This document shows, in pieces, positions 1-11,469 of a stretch of DNA of 64,000 nt; the first letter of the stretch is position 1, and every line of letters begins with the position of its first letter. Made by a program: the position numbers and the translations under genes. This DNA comes from Primulina eburnea (taxonomy: Eukaryota > Streptophyta > Magnoliopsida > Lamiales > Gesneriaceae). The DNA lies in contig NC_133117.1 in the NCBI RefSeq assembly GCF_022965805.1, forward strand, positions 13,788,183 to 13,852,182, in the 5' to 3' direction. The notes below the pieces were generated by a model that made no database searches, had not been told where the DNA came from, and was given only the letters and a program-made list of their open reading frames with translations.

Positions 1-40
1 AAAAAGATAAAAAGAAAGGGGAAACAGTAAACTCCCCTGA

Positions 41-1180
41 TCAAGCGTCCTCGTCATCATACTCCGGCGGTGGCACTCCTGCGGCCTCCTCATGCTGAGA
101 ATAATCATACTGGAACTGGAATGGGGGAGGAGGTAGTGGAGTCGGTGGAATGGTCGACGGGTCAACGCTCCCGTGCACAAGCAAAGAGCGCATCATGGAG
201 TCAATGTGCGATAAATGCTCCGTGACGTAAGAGTTGAACTGACTCTGATGCGCTTGGAAGGCGAGATTTTCATCCATCTTATCATTCTGAGTTCGCCTGC
301 GGGGTTGTGGTGGGAGGCGTTGTGGAACGGCAGTGCTTGATCCACCGGCATCCTCCGCCCGAGGGGGAAAGTCCGCTCGTCGTTTTGTCCTTTTGCGCTG
401 TTCATCCTCCCGACAAATTGGCTTCATCGGTTGAAGCCACTCCTCGTCGTCCCTGAAATGCACCCCAGCCCGTGCACACAATTCGGAAATGATGCTCGGG
501 AAGAAGAGACCTATGTGGCTGTTGTGGGTGCTCAGTGTGATTTGCGAGTTGATAAGTTTGCCCACATCGATGGCGTAACCTCGGTGCAACGAAAAAAGTA
601 ACACCGCACGCTCCTTTTGCACCTCGCTTTTGTGCGAGACTGGCATCATCCGTCGGGCCACAAACAGATACCACAAGGCAATATCAGCTCTCAAGTACTT
701 CTCATCAAAACAGCTCGGCGAGCCACCCAATGGCTTCCACATCGCGCCCGGGTGGCACAGAGTCTCGATAATCAGGTTGTAGTCAGGATTAACCATCAAT
801 GCCTGGAAAATAGAGTCATCTACCTCGGTCGATTCCAAAAGGGCGTTAATCGTGGCCGAGTGGAACGGCACAAGCTTGCCCCTAACAAAGGCCCTATCAT
901 CAGTTCGTTCAACGGCGTTGGCGTAGAATTCCCTAACCACCGACACCACAGCCGCCTTAGGTTGCTTGCCAAATTTATCCCATCCCCTTCTTCCCAAGTC
1001 CACAAGAGGTGGCATGTATCGATCCTCAAAAGTACGACGAAATCTCCTCTCGGTAATGGGGTTTCGGTGCATTTTCGCATGGTCATATCTAGCACGAGCC
1101 TCCATACTAAGAAAACGTGCCCTATCAAATGAGGATGAAGAGGAGGAGCTAGGATTACCTCTTTGCTTTTTGGGAGCCAT
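41..1180 (-). CDS. E1 third ORF, Athila-type 'putative plant transposon protein'
   Basis: This is an uninterrupted 379-codon ORF. I start it at the ATG at 1178-1180 (MAPKKQRG); the reading extends in frame to 1408 but without an ATG there, and that stretch looks non-coding. The N terminus is basic and serine-rich. The centre (about residues 30-260) has WKPLGGSPSCF, then LRADIALWYLFV and RRMMPVSHKSEV, which resemble the putative plant transposon domain found in the third ORF of Athila-group elements. The C terminus is proline- and acid-rich. It lies downstream of integrase, where Athila elements carry an 'env-like' ORF, but I see no signal peptide or membrane segment. Function is unknown. It is intact while gag-pol is broken. 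Confidence 0.7.
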   Translation of the reverse strand: MAPKKQRGNPSSSSSSSFDRARFLSMEARARYDHAKMHRNPITERRFRRTFEDRYMPPLVDLGRRGWDKFGKQPKAAVVSVVREFYANAVERTDDRAFVRGKLVPFHSATINALLESTEVDDSIFQALMVNPDYNLIIETLCHPGAMWKPLGGSPSCFDEKYLRADIALWYLFVARRMMPVSHKSEVQKERAVLLFSLHRGYAIDVGKLINSQITLSTHNSHIGLFFPSIISELCARAGVHFRDDEEWLQPMKPICREDEQRKRTKRRADFPPRAEDAGGSSTAVPQRLPPQPRRRTQNDKMDENLAFQAHQSQFNSYVTEHLSHIDSMMRSLLVHGSVDPSTIPPTPLPPPPFQFQYDYSQHEEAAGVPPPEYDDEDA

Positions 1181-1390
1181 TGTGTTGGACAAGTTGGATC
1201 TTTGAATTGGAGAATGGTGTTCTTGCTTCCCAAGGGAGATTGTGCCTTGCCGCCGGAAAATTGAGTGAAGATGGTGGTGCCTGCACAAGAAAATCAAAAA
1301 GGGAAAAATATGAGAGGAGTTAGGGATTTGGGGGTGAATTTGGGGGTGAATATTTCGTGCAGAATGAGGAAAGGGGAAGGGGTTCCGCGC

Positions 1391-1398
1391 TTTTAAAA
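1391..1398 (-). promoter_or_regulatory. TATA-like TTTTAAAA before the E1 third ORF
   Basis: TTTTAAAA sits 6 bp downstream (minus-strand sense) of the palindrome array and about 210 bp upstream of the ORF3 ATG. A promoter role is inference from this layout only. Confidence 0.3.
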
Positions 1399-1404
1399 GC
1401 AGTC

Positions 1405-1585
1405 GCACTCGAGCGGTAGAAAACTACCGCTCGAGCGCGAACCTCTCTGGAATTTATTTTCCAGAGTTAAGTGCTCGCGCTCGGGCGGTAGAAAACTACC
1501 GCCCGAGCGCCAACCTCTCGGGAAAATTTTGTTCACGAGGTAGACGTTCGCGCTCGGGCGGTATAAAATTACCGCTCGAGCGCGA
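1405..1585 (-). repeat. Three-unit palindromic array (72/73-bp period) between E1 pol and ORF3
   Basis: Three copies of a roughly 35-bp inverted repeat begin at 1405, 1477 and 1550. Each arm resembles GCGCTCGAGCGGTAG, with a loop of about four A/T bases, followed by the complementary arm. The period is 72 then 73 bp. The same unit with the same period occurs three times in the E1 5' LTR at 8279-8457. Together with the sequence up to 1785, this is the spacer between the integrase stop and ORF3. Confidence 0.85.
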
Positions 1586-1785
1586 ACCCCTCTGTTTTTT
1601 TTCTTTAAAATTTTTTTGTTATTTTTGTTTTTGTTTTTTGTTTTTATAAAAAAAAACAAGAATAAAATAAAACAAAAACAAGAGAAATAACTAAATTGAC
1701 ACGAAAGAAAATCTAAATCAAATGCGAGAGAAGGGGGAGAAAATAGTTCTCAATTTATAGTCGAGAGTTTGACTGTCGGTCTGTC

Positions 1786-3025
1786 TCAGTTCGGCATGTC
1801 TTGGAACCGGGTGATTCCAAGTTGTGGCTCAATTATGCCACCCATGTAGTGCTTCAGGCGATGGGCATTGACCGTAAATTTCCCATCCTTCCCATCTTTC
1901 ACTTCTACAGCTCCCGATGGATAAACCTTTGGGATCACGAATGGACCAGACCATCGCGACTTCAATTTTCCGGGAAATAGTCGCAACCGGGAGTTGTAGA
2001 GTAGGACACTTTCACCTTCTTTGAACTCTCTCTCGATGATCCGCTTGTCATGGGCCTTCTTCGTCTTTTCCTTGTAGGTTAGTGCGAGATCATATGCCAG
2101 ATTCCGGAATTCCTCCAACTGATCTAGTTGAAGTAAACGTCGTTCACCTGCATCAGTAAAGTTAAAGTTTAGTGCTTTTGTTGCCCAATATGCCCGATGC
2201 TCTAACTCTACAGGTAAGTGACATGCTTTACCAAACAATAATCTATACGGTGTCGTGCCTATTGGTGTTTTGAAAGCAGTCCTATACGCCCAAAGAGCAT
2301 CATCTAATCTCACCGACCAATCCTTCCTACTGACACCTACCACCTTCTCCAAAATTCGCTTTATCTCTCGGTTAGACACCTCAACTTGCCCACTCGTCTG
2401 AGGATGATAAGGGGTAGAGATTTTATGTGTGACACCATATTTGCTCAAAAGTTTTTCAAAGAGTTTGTTGCAAAAATGCGTGCCACCATCACTAATGATT
2501 GCTCGTGGTGTTCCAAATCGGTTAAAAATGTTTTTCTTTAAAAATTTTAGGACCACTTGAGCGTCATTAGTGGCATACGCTTCCGCCTCTACCCACTTAG
2601 ACACATAATCAACCGCCACCAAGATGTATTTTTTCGTGAAAGAGCTGGGGAACGGTCCCATGAAGTCTATTCCCCACACATCAAAAACCTCACATTCAAT
2701 GATATTATTTAACGGCATTTCATGACGGTTAGAGATGTTACTTGACCGCTGGTATTTATCACAGTGTAGCACATAAGAACGAGCATCTTTGAAAAGAGTT
2801 GGCCAATAAAAGCCACATTCAAGTACCTTGGATGCCGTCCTTGTTGGTCCAAAATGACCACCTACCTCACGGTCATGGCAATGGTTGAGGATTTGCCCAA
2901 ACTCTTCCTCTGCGACACATCTCCGAATCATGGCATCTGCACAAATTCTGAACAAGAAAGGTTCCTCCCAAAAATAATACTTCACGTCCGAAAAGAATTT
3001 CTTTCTTTGGTGAAATGTTAAATTT
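1786..3025 (-). pseudogene. E1 integrase (end of pol)
   Basis: The stretch encodes a Ty3/gypsy integrase. In order it has a zinc-binding HHCC region (around [13 protein letters not shown] and YVLHCDKYQ), the catalytic core with Asp in [10 protein letters not shown], Asp in IISDGGTHF and Glu in GQVEVSNRE, and a C-terminal domain with the GPF motif (SRWSGPFVI). All three catalytic residues are present and there is no internal stop from the zinc domain to the terminator at 1786. It is no longer in frame with RNase H because of the homopolymer at 3026-3046, so it belongs to a broken gag-pol. No chromodomain follows, as expected for Athila. Confidence 0.85.
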
Positions 3026-3046
3026 GGGGGGGGGGGGGGGGGGGGG
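3026..3046. repeat. 21-base poly-G tract inside E1 pol
   Basis: There are 21 consecutive G on the plus strand, read as poly-C in the coding sense. The RNase H-side frame and the integrase-side frame meet here, so tract length decides whether pol is continuous. It may be real slippage or an assembly length error. Confidence 0.9.
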
Positions 3047-5830
3047 TGAGCCTGTAACAAGAAAATTTGCAAAATGTGCATACCATGGACAATTCTTCAC
3101 CTCAAATAACTGCTCATCTGGAAACCAATCATTAATCGCATCATTCACACAATCATCACTGATAAATTCCAATCTAGACAAATGATCCGCAACCACATTC
3201 TCAACACCCTTCTTATCTTTTATTTCTACATCAAATTCTTGCAGTAATAAAATCTACAGAAGTAAGCGTAGCTTTGCATCTTTCTTGGCAAGTAAATACT
3301 TAAGGGCAAAGTGATCAGTAAACACAGTTACTTTCGACAAAACAAGGTATGAGTGGAACTTGTCAAGTGCATACACTACTGCAAGTAACTCTTTTTCAGT
3401 GGTGGCATAATTTAATTGTGCTTCATCTAGAGTCCTACTTGCATAGTATATATTGTGAAATACCTTGTTTAGTCTTTGGCCGAGGACAGCACCAACCGCA
3501 GTATCACTGGCATCGCACATGACCTCGAAAGCTAGATCCCAATCCGGTGCCACCAAGACAGGAGCCGTCACCAAGCGCTCCTTCAACTTCTCGTATGCCT
3601 GCAAACAATCCGAATTAAAATCAAAAGGTGCATCTTTCATGAGTAAAGAAGATAGAGGTTTTGCAATTTTAGAAAAATCTTTGATAAAACGCCGGTAGAA
3701 GCCGGCGTGGCCTAGAAAACTTCTAACTCCCTTTATGGACGCCGGAGGTGGTAAGTTCTTGATAACTTCAACTTTCGCCTTGTCCACCTCTATTCCGTGC
3801 CCCGAAATCTTGTGCCCTAGGACAATTCCCTCTTGTACCATGAAGTGGCATTTTTCCCAATTAAGTACCAAATTCGTCTCCTCGCATCTCCTCAACACCA
3901 CCTTCAAATTCTGCAAACAATCATCAAAAGAAGAGCCAAATATCGAGAAGTCATCCATGAAAATTTCAAGAAACGTTTCTATCATGTCGTGAAATATAGC
4001 AGTCATGCATCGCTGAAAAGTGGTCGGCGCATTACACAAACCAAATGGCATTCGTCTAAAAGCAAAAGTGCCGTAAGGACAAGTGAAAGTGGTCTTCTCT
4101 TGGTCCTCTGGCGCAATCATAATTTGGTTGTACCCTGAATACCCATCCAAAAAGCAATAAAATTCATGACCCGCTAACCTTTCAAGCATTTGATCGATAA
4201 AGGGAAGGGGAAAGTGATCTTTACGGGTGGCATCATTTAATTTCCTATAATCAATGCACACACGCCATCCCGTAACAGTCCTAGTGGGTATTAATTCGTT
4301 ATTCTCATTTGTAATCACAGTAATCCCACCCTTTTTTGGCACACACTGAACAGGACTTACCCATGCACTATCAGATATACGATAGATAATACCTGCATCG
4401 AGAAGCTTAATTGTTTCAGCCTTTACTACCTCTTGCATCTTTGGATTCAATCTTCGCTGAGGTTGCACATGAGGTGAGTATTTCTCTTCCATCAAAATCT
4501 TGTGCATGCAGACTGATGGATTAATCCCTTTGATATCCGCCACCTTCCACGCAAATGCACCCTTGTGTGCTTTCAATACCTCCAACAGTTTGTCCTCCAT
4601 CACATCTGTCAAAGCAGCAGAAATAATGACAGGTAAAGTGTTATTCTCACCTAAGTATACGTACTTGAGATGTGGAGGCAACAGCTTCAGCTCAAGTGTT
4701 GGTGGATCCTCGATGCTTGACCTTTGAGGGGTCAAATACCTCCGTTCTCCTAGATCCTCCAGTCGCATCCTCATTGGCTTTCTCCATGGATGATTGGTAT
4801 TAAAGTGTGCCACTATTTCAGCTCTTTCTTCATCCAACTCCTCCTCTGCCAATTCAGTATTTATAGTGGCCTCCAAAGGGTCCCTAAGAGCATCCTGCAC
4901 ATAGTGAGACGCAAGAGAGTCAAAAGCATCAATTTTAAAACAACTATCAGAATGCAGTGTGTGCTCAAGTGCATGAAAAACATCAAAAGTAATCTCATCC
5001 TCACCCACTCTCAGTTTCAACTTCCCCTCTTGCACATCAATCAATGCCTTGCCAGTGGCAAGGAACGGTCTACCCAAAATCAGAGGCATCTCCGCATCCT
5101 CCTCCATGTCAAGCACCACGAAGTCCGCAGGGAAAATGAATTTGTCCACTTTCACTAGCACATCCTCAATCACTCCACGGGGGTACTTGACAAATCTGTC
5201 AGCCAGTTGCAAGGACATCCTCGTCGGCTTAGGCTCTCCCAACCCGAGTTTCCTAAACACAGACAATGGCATAAGATTAATACTTGCACCAAGATCACAT
5301 AACTCTTTATGAAAAACAACATCACCAATCATGCAAGGAATAGAGAAACTCCCTGGGTCTTTCAGTTTCGGTGGGATTTTGTTTTGCACTAAGGCAGAGC
5401 AGCTTTCAGTCAAATTTACCGTCATGTGATCCTCCAACTTCCTCTTGTTTGCTAAGATGTCCTTAAGAAATTTAGCATAACTAGGCATTTGCATCAACGC
5501 ATCGGCAAAAGGAATATTGATATGCAATTTTTTAAATACCTCAAGAAATTTACCGAATTGTGCATCTAGTTTTGCTTTTTTCAATGCTGCAGGGAAAGGT
5601 GGAGGGATAACAATCTTAGCCTGCGTAGTGTGTGCCGGTGTAGGGTTAGATGACTTACCTTTTGATGTCGCATCTTGTTCATCCGGCACTTGGCTTTTCT
5701 CTTTTTCTCTAGGCTCCAAAACTTTTCCGCTCTTCAACTCAATGGCCTTCACTTGCTCTTTTGGATTAGTCTCGGTATTACATGGCAAGGTGCCCGGCTC
5801 TCTACTTCTATCATCTTTGCCAACTGTCCA
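3047..5830 (-). pseudogene. E1 protease, reverse transcriptase, RNase H
   Basis: The reading from about 5830 gives a retropepsin (DLGASINLMP, then PLILGRPFL), reverse transcriptase (WRVCIDYRKLN, FLDGYSGYNQI, MPFGLCNAP, and FMDDFSIFG carrying the catalytic DD pair) and RNase H (MCDASD, TTEKELLAVVYA, TDHFALKY). A TAG at 3254-3256 interrupts the RNase H end where relatives have Trp; the same frame then continues through VVADHLSRLE towards the poly-G tract. Upstream, gag and protease are in different frames, joined by a one-base frame change near 5800-5830. It would act in the cytoplasmic virus-like particle; this copy cannot make a full pol. Confidence 0.88.
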
Positions 5831-7122
5831 ATTTGATTCTCGAGCCCCTTTATTGATGCATCTTGGTTTTGGAGTCGAGTTTCAGTGGATGAAATAAACT
5901 TAGACATCATTTGTTCCAAGTTGGACTTTTCTTCTCTAGGAGGATCGGATCTATACATCGGTTGTTTTCCATATTGTTGTCCTCCTTGCGGTCTATTCTG
6001 ACTGTTTTGACCGCCCCACGAGAAGTTGGGATGTTGCCTCCACCCAGGATTGTATGTGTTCGAATAAGGGTCATTCCTTGGGCGGTTTTGGACTCCCACT
6101 TGATTCACCGGTGCCTCATTTTGCACATAGAAGGGATTTCCATCTTGACAGTCTTTCACCTAGTGCTCTCCTCCACACTTTTCACAGAATATCTCTTGAA
6201 GACGCATAGTCGTGCCACCCACATTCAAGCCGTCTATTTTCCTGTTTAAAGCATCAAGTTGTGCAGTAATAGCAGAAAAATGAGTTACCTGGTGAACTCC
6301 TGCACTTCTCCGCTGGTTGTTCCTGTCAGATTGAGGATGATAGCTGCTAGCAGCCATTTCCTCTAACAATTCATATCCTTCCTCCACGGTCTTTCTCAAC
6401 AGGTTTCCACAAGCAGCCGCATCTATCATAGTACGGTTAGGAGTAATCAAACCATAATAAAATGTTTGAACGACTAACCCAAGTGGTAACTCGTGATGTG
6501 GGCATCTTCGTAGTAGATCCTTGAAACGCTCTCATGCCTCATATAGAGATTCCTGATCGAATTGAGCAAATGTTGTAATGTCTGCCCGCAACTTCATGGT
6601 TTTTGATGGAGGAAAGTATTTGATAAGAAACGCTTTCGCCATGTCTTCCCATGTGGTGATTGAACCTACAGGCAAACAATTCAACCATGCTTTAGCTTTA
6701 TCACGTAAAGAGAAAGGAAATAAACGCAACCTAACAGCATCATCAGAAACTCCATTGAATTTAAAAGTATCGCAAATCCCAAGAAAATCCGCGATGTGCG
6801 TGTTTGGGTCATCTGCTGCAGTTCCTCCGAATTGGACTGTGTTCTGAATCATCTGGATTATAGTTGGCTTGATTTCAAAGTGATTTGCCCGCACAATAGG
6901 CCTCACAATGCTAGGGCGTGCACCATCCAAATAAGGCTGGGCATACTCTAACATTGGTATGCGGCGTGGCATCTCAAGATGTCTCTCTTCACGGCGCTCC
7001 TCCTCATGCTCTTGCTCGTGCCTCTCCATTAGTTCCTTCAGTCTTTGCTGCTGTCTTCTCCTGCGAAAAGTTCTTTCAATTTCAGGGTCGAACTCAAGCT
7101 CCACGTCAAGTGACTTTGGCAT
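5800..7122 (-). pseudogene. E1 gag
   Basis: This is the Athila-type capsid polyprotein. It starts at an ATG near 7122 (MPKSLDVELEF), has a charged coiled-coil-like N terminus rich in Arg/Glu, then the conserved capsid region (WLNCLPVGSITTW, KYFPPSKTMKLRADI). A TGA at 6532-6534 follows SLYEA where relatives have Trp (TGG). A TAG at 6160-6162 lies in a Cys/His region (FCEKCGGEH). The reading frame is otherwise maintained to about 5830, then shifts into pol. The C-terminal part is rich in Asn, Gln and Gly and has a late coiled-coil segment (LENQIGQLAKM). Two nonsense codons and a frameshift make it non-functional. Confidence 0.85.
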
Positions 7123-7222
7123 GCACTAGACAAGATACCTGGAATAAAATATGGAGTGTCAGCTCAAGAATAATAAGACAATGCTAAAGCAAATAACTAA
7201 AAATAAAATTGTAGATTAACAG

Positions 7223-7240
7223 TCCCCGGCAACGGCGCCA
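7223..7240 (-). other. E1 primer-binding site, tRNA-Asp type
   Basis: The minus strand reads TGGCGCCGTTGCCGGGGA, complementary to the 3' end of plant tRNA-Asp. It sits 6 bp from the LTR end (7247), as in other Athila elements. Confidence 0.9.
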
Positions 7241-7246
7241 AAAACT

Positions 7247-8663
7247 TGATCGAGCAAAACTTGCACAGTGAAATCCCCAATGAAATATTATTTTGTATGC
7301 TCAAAAATTAATCGCAAGTGCACGATGTCAAGTAATAATATAGTGTACGTGAGTACGAGTATCGTTCCAATGAAGACTGTGTTTTACAATTATTATTTTC
7401 AGTTATTTAACATGTAGCAACGAAAGTTGAGTTGATTGTTTTATTACTACTAAAATCATATACGAATGCAAATAAAAAGATTCAAAATCATGTAATGAGA
7501 TATAATGTCTAAAATGGTTGAGTAAAATTCAATGAAAAATGGATTTGTTGGGAATCTTGGTTCACCTACCCCTCGTTAATTCATTAATTCGTTCGATCGT
7601 GATCTATGCTTCCGACAGGATTTCCTAATCTATTGAACACACTCTTTCGAGCTATGCCAAACTAATTCCACTCAATGAAGTAATTAAATATCTTTAATTA
7701 TTTATCACGAGCGAATCGCATTTCGATCTATAAAATCCCCTAGTTTTCGACCCTGAGTACTATGACTATCGGCACGTATCCAATTTCATATATCTATGTA
7801 AATTGTAGATCCGCGAATTCTACTACTCGATCCTATCACTCGTTATTCTCTCGAACTCACTCGTAATATGAAAACGTCGTTAAAGTTAGCTACGCTTTAA
7901 TCACACGATAAAACAGTAGTAAAATCAAGAATAACGCACAATCGAAATACAAATTAATTCAAACCACGTTCGGGGTAGGATCCCCTTTAATCCCAACAAA
8001 TAATGAAGTTAGCTACTAGAATTCATAGTAAAAATAAATGCAACAATGTTTAAAACGATAAAAACTAGATTAGAAATACTAGGCGAGACGAAATCTGCGA
8101 AGAACGGTGCTCGGAAAGCTTCAAATCTTCAATCCAAGCGCAAGAGTGCTCTCCAAACTTGTGACGGCTGCAAAAACGAAGTCTGAATAATCCTGAATTC
8201 GTGCCTCTCCCCTACCATATCTTCCCTCTTCAGAATTAAGGAATGGAACTGAGATTGATCTTTTTCCAAAAATAGGTGGCGCTCGGGCGGTAGAAAAGTA
8301 CCGCTCGAGCGCCACACCTTCTGTAAATCTCCTTGAGGCGTTCGGCATTCGCGCTCGAGCGGTAGAAAACTACCGCCCGAGCGCCAACTTTTCTGTCGAG
8401 ATGTTTCGGCATTTCTCTCCTCGCGCTCGGGCGGTAGAAAACTACCGCTCGAGCGCCAACTCCTCTGTCCTTTTTGTCTTGACTTGGCACTTGGCTCCGA
8501 TTTTGGTTCTTCCGGTCGTGTTTCCTGCAAATTCATCATGCCCGAGTGAGATAGGATAAAATGCAAATATTTATTCTAAAATGAACAGAATGTGATTGAA
8601 ACAAACGATGCGCAATGCAAAACACACACAGATTAATGCAATAAAACACGTAAAAACGACACA
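7247..8663 (-). repeat. E1 5' LTR
   Basis: The inner end is TG at 7247-7248 next to the primer-binding site; the outer end is CA at about 8662-8663, where E2 integrase sequence resumes. It is about 1417 bp. On its minus-strand sense the U3 side holds the 72-bp palindromic array, immediately followed by a weak TATA-like TATTTTTG at 8267-8274. Only one LTR is in the window, so the outer end may be off by a few bases. Confidence 0.75.
8279..8457 (-). repeat. Three-unit palindromic array, exact 72-bp period, in E1 LTR U3
   Basis: Inverted-repeat units start at 8279, 8351 and 8423, exactly 72 bp apart. Each has arms of about 15 bp rich in CpG (GCGCTCG[A/G]GCGGTAG) around an AAAA loop. The array lies about 205-385 bp from the LTR start on the transcribed strand. 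Open readings across it that look like repeated SGSFLPPERE are by-products of the palindromes. Confidence 0.9.
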
Positions 8664-11465
8664 TATCATGGATCTTGGCGACTAAATCTGTTGTATGTGA
8701 TTTGCACATCCTCCCACAGAGTGCCTCGTATGGTGTCAATCCTATAGACGACTGATATTTGTTGTTATAGGTGAACTCTACTAGAGGTAGCTTTGGTTAC
8801 CAACTCCCTTGGAAATCGATCAAGAATGCTCGGAGCAGATCCTCTAGAATCTGTACTACTCTCTCAGATTGACCGTCTGTCTGTGGATGAAATGATGTGC
8901 TGAATAGTAGCTTTGTCCCCATAGTTGCATTCACACTCTTCCAAAATGATGAAGTAAATCGTGTGTCTCTGTCTGACACTATGGAAACTGGAATTCCATG
9001 CAGTCTGACTATCTTTCGAATATATAGTTCTGCTTACTGAGTCCTGGAGAAAGTTGTCTTTATCTATGGGAAATGTGTTGACTTAGCAAGACGGTCCACT
9101 ATTACCCAAATAGCATTGAATCATTTTACCGTCTTTGGTAAACATACTATGAAGTCCAACATAATGTTCTCCCCTTTCTACTCCAGGATGGGAAAGGGTC
9201 GGACTCTTGCTGGCCTTTGATGCTCTATCTCCACTTGTTGGCACGTCAAGCATTCGAATACGAAGCGTGTAATGTCTCGTTTCATACCCGGCACAAATAT
9301 AGAAGTTGAAGGTCCTTTTACATTTTTGTGCTTCCGGGGTGTATAGAATAAGGGGTATTATGGCTTCTGTCGAAATTTCAACTCTAAGAGAATCTCCACT
9401 AGGAACCTATAGTCAACCTTGACATTTGATAATGTCTCCGTCGACTGAGTATAACATCCTGCCTTTGATTCATCTCGTTGTCTCCATTTCTGTAGTTGCT
9501 CCAGCAATCTGCCAGGCTTGAATTTTGTCTCGCAGAGTAGATTACACTGTTAAAGTAGCAATATTAGGAGCCTTGCCCCTAGTATAAACTTCAAGATCGA
9601 ACCTTTGAATTTCCATCTGTAGAGGTTTCTGTACTGATAATTGAGCCAAGACTGTCATTTTTCTGCTCAAAACGTCTGCAACTACATTAGCTTTCCTGGG
9701 ATAATAGCTAATGTTGCAATCATAGTCTTTTAAAAGTTCTAGTCATCTATGTTGTCTCATTTCAGCTCCTTTTGGGTGAAGAAATATTTGAGACTTTTGT
9801 GATCCGTAAAGATCTTGCTTTTTTCACCATATAGGTAGTCTCTCCAAATTTTAAGCGCAAATACGACTGCTGCAAGTTCAAGGTCATGCGTCGGATAATT
9901 CTTCTCGTGGACTTTCAACTATCTAGATGCAAATGCGATCACCCGATCATGTTGTACGAGAACTGCACCCAATCCTAGCTTCGAAACATCGGTATACAAC
10001 ACATACTCCCCTTGTTCTATCGGCATAGCTAGAACTGTTGCGGTAGTGAGAACTTGCTTCAACAGATCAAACCACTTAGACACTCTGGTCCCCATACAAA
10101 TTTTGCATTCTTCTTCGTTAGGATGTCAAGGGTTCTGCAATGGATGAAAACCCCTTGATGAACTTGCGATAGTAGCCAGCTAAGCCCAAGAAACTGTGGA
10201 TTTTTGTTACACTTTTAGGAACCGTCCACTCTTTAACTGCCTCGAACTTAGATGGGTTAACTTCTATTCCTTCTCTCGAAATGATGTAGCCTAAAAATTC
10301 CACCTTGTCTAGTTAAAACTCGCACTTGCTGAACTTTGCATATAACTTTTGGTTTTATAATACCTGCAAAGTAGTCTGCAAGTGATGATCATGCTCCTCT
10401 CGGCTCTTGGAATAGATAAAAATATCATCTATGAAGACAATAAAAAACCAGTCAAGGTAAGGTTGAAACGCGCGATTCATGAGATCCATGAAGATCGCTG
10501 GGGCATTAGTCAGTCCGAAAGGCATCATCAAAAATTCATAATGCCCATAGTGCGTTCTCAAAAGCGTCTTATGCACATCTGCCTCCTTCACTTTCACGTA
10601 ATGATAACCCGATCGAATATCTATATTTGAAAATACTTGGGCTCCTTTCACCTGATCGAACAAATCCTCAATTCGGGGAAATGGATACTTGTTCTTCACT
10701 GTCACTCTATTCAGTTCTCGATAATCGATGCAGAGTCTCATATTCCCATCATTTTTCTTCACGAACAAAACCGGCCCGCCCCATGGAAAGAAACTTGGGA
10801 GAATAAATCATTTGTCTAGCTGCTCTTGAATTTGATATTTCAACTCTTTCATCTTAGCAGATGCTAGATGATACAGTGCCGAATAGATCGGAACAGTACC
10901 CGACATCAACTCAATAGCAAACTCCACATCTCTCTCAGGTAAACATCGTCAGGAAACACATCTAGAAAGTTATTGACAACCTCCACATCATCAATCGTTC
11001 GACTGCCAGTGTCAGGTACGGAGATAATATTGGCAAGAAAAACCTTGCAGCCCTTCCGAATAATTTTCTTTGCACGCATGCAAAATGATGTGCATCATCT
11101 GTCTGTTCTGTGCAGCCTCGAAAATAAACGATTTCCCATCGGACGTTCTAATAGATACAGATCTATGCTGGAAATCGATGGTATCTCCAATCAGTGCGAG
11201 CAAATCAATGCCTAAAATAATATCGATTTCGGGAAATATGATAAGATCTTCCCGTACAGTATTCTTCTCAAAACTTAGCTCTGCATCCTTCACCATGCTC
11301 GTAGACATCATATGCTCACCCGAAGGCAATGAGACTCTGAATCCCGACTATACGTCCTCCGATAAGATTTTCAATCGTTTCCTGAATGATTCAGATGTGA
11401 AAGAATGTGTAGCTCCAGAATCTAGCAAAGCGTAAATAGATACACCGCTAACAATATTCTGCATG
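8664..11465 (-). pseudogene. E2 pol: protease, RT, RNase H, integrase
   Basis: Protease begins near 11460 with ALLDSGATHSF, then a stop near 11346, then IILGIDLL. Reverse transcriptase at 10355-10785 has [20 protein letters not shown] and VFIDDI (DD pair present). The connection (FLGLAGYYRKFIKGFS) lies near 10120-10300. RNase H near 9770-9990 retains its three acidic positions ([19 protein letters not shown]). Integrase near 8740-9200 has SDRDTRF and GQSERVVQ, then breaks off shortly after TPYEALCG where E1 inserted. A block after CKSH in integrase looks deleted. Many stops and frameshifts are present. Confidence 0.82.
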
Positions 11466-11469
11466 CTAT

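Larger units (their letters stand above)
1..8663 (-). mobile_element. E1: Athila-like Ty3/gypsy LTR retrotransposon, 3' end outside window
   Basis: Read on the minus strand the order is 5' LTR (7247-8663), a tRNA-Asp-type primer-binding site (7223-7240), gag, protease, reverse transcriptase, RNase H, integrase and a third ORF (41-1180). The Asp primer and the extra ORF after integrase are typical of the Athila group. The 3' LTR is beyond the left edge, so the target duplication cannot be checked. The right boundary is set where the integrase reading of chromovirus E2 stops, next to an LTR-like CA end at 8662-8663. Gag-pol carries nonsense codons and frameshifts, so the copy is not autonomous. 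Confidence 0.85.

Noticed and set aside
8129..8566. Minus-strand ORF with repeated SGSFLPPERE-like segments (and similar at 1393-1659)
   Set aside because: Produced by the 72-bp palindromic arrays; opposite frames give similar repeats and nothing else supports coding.
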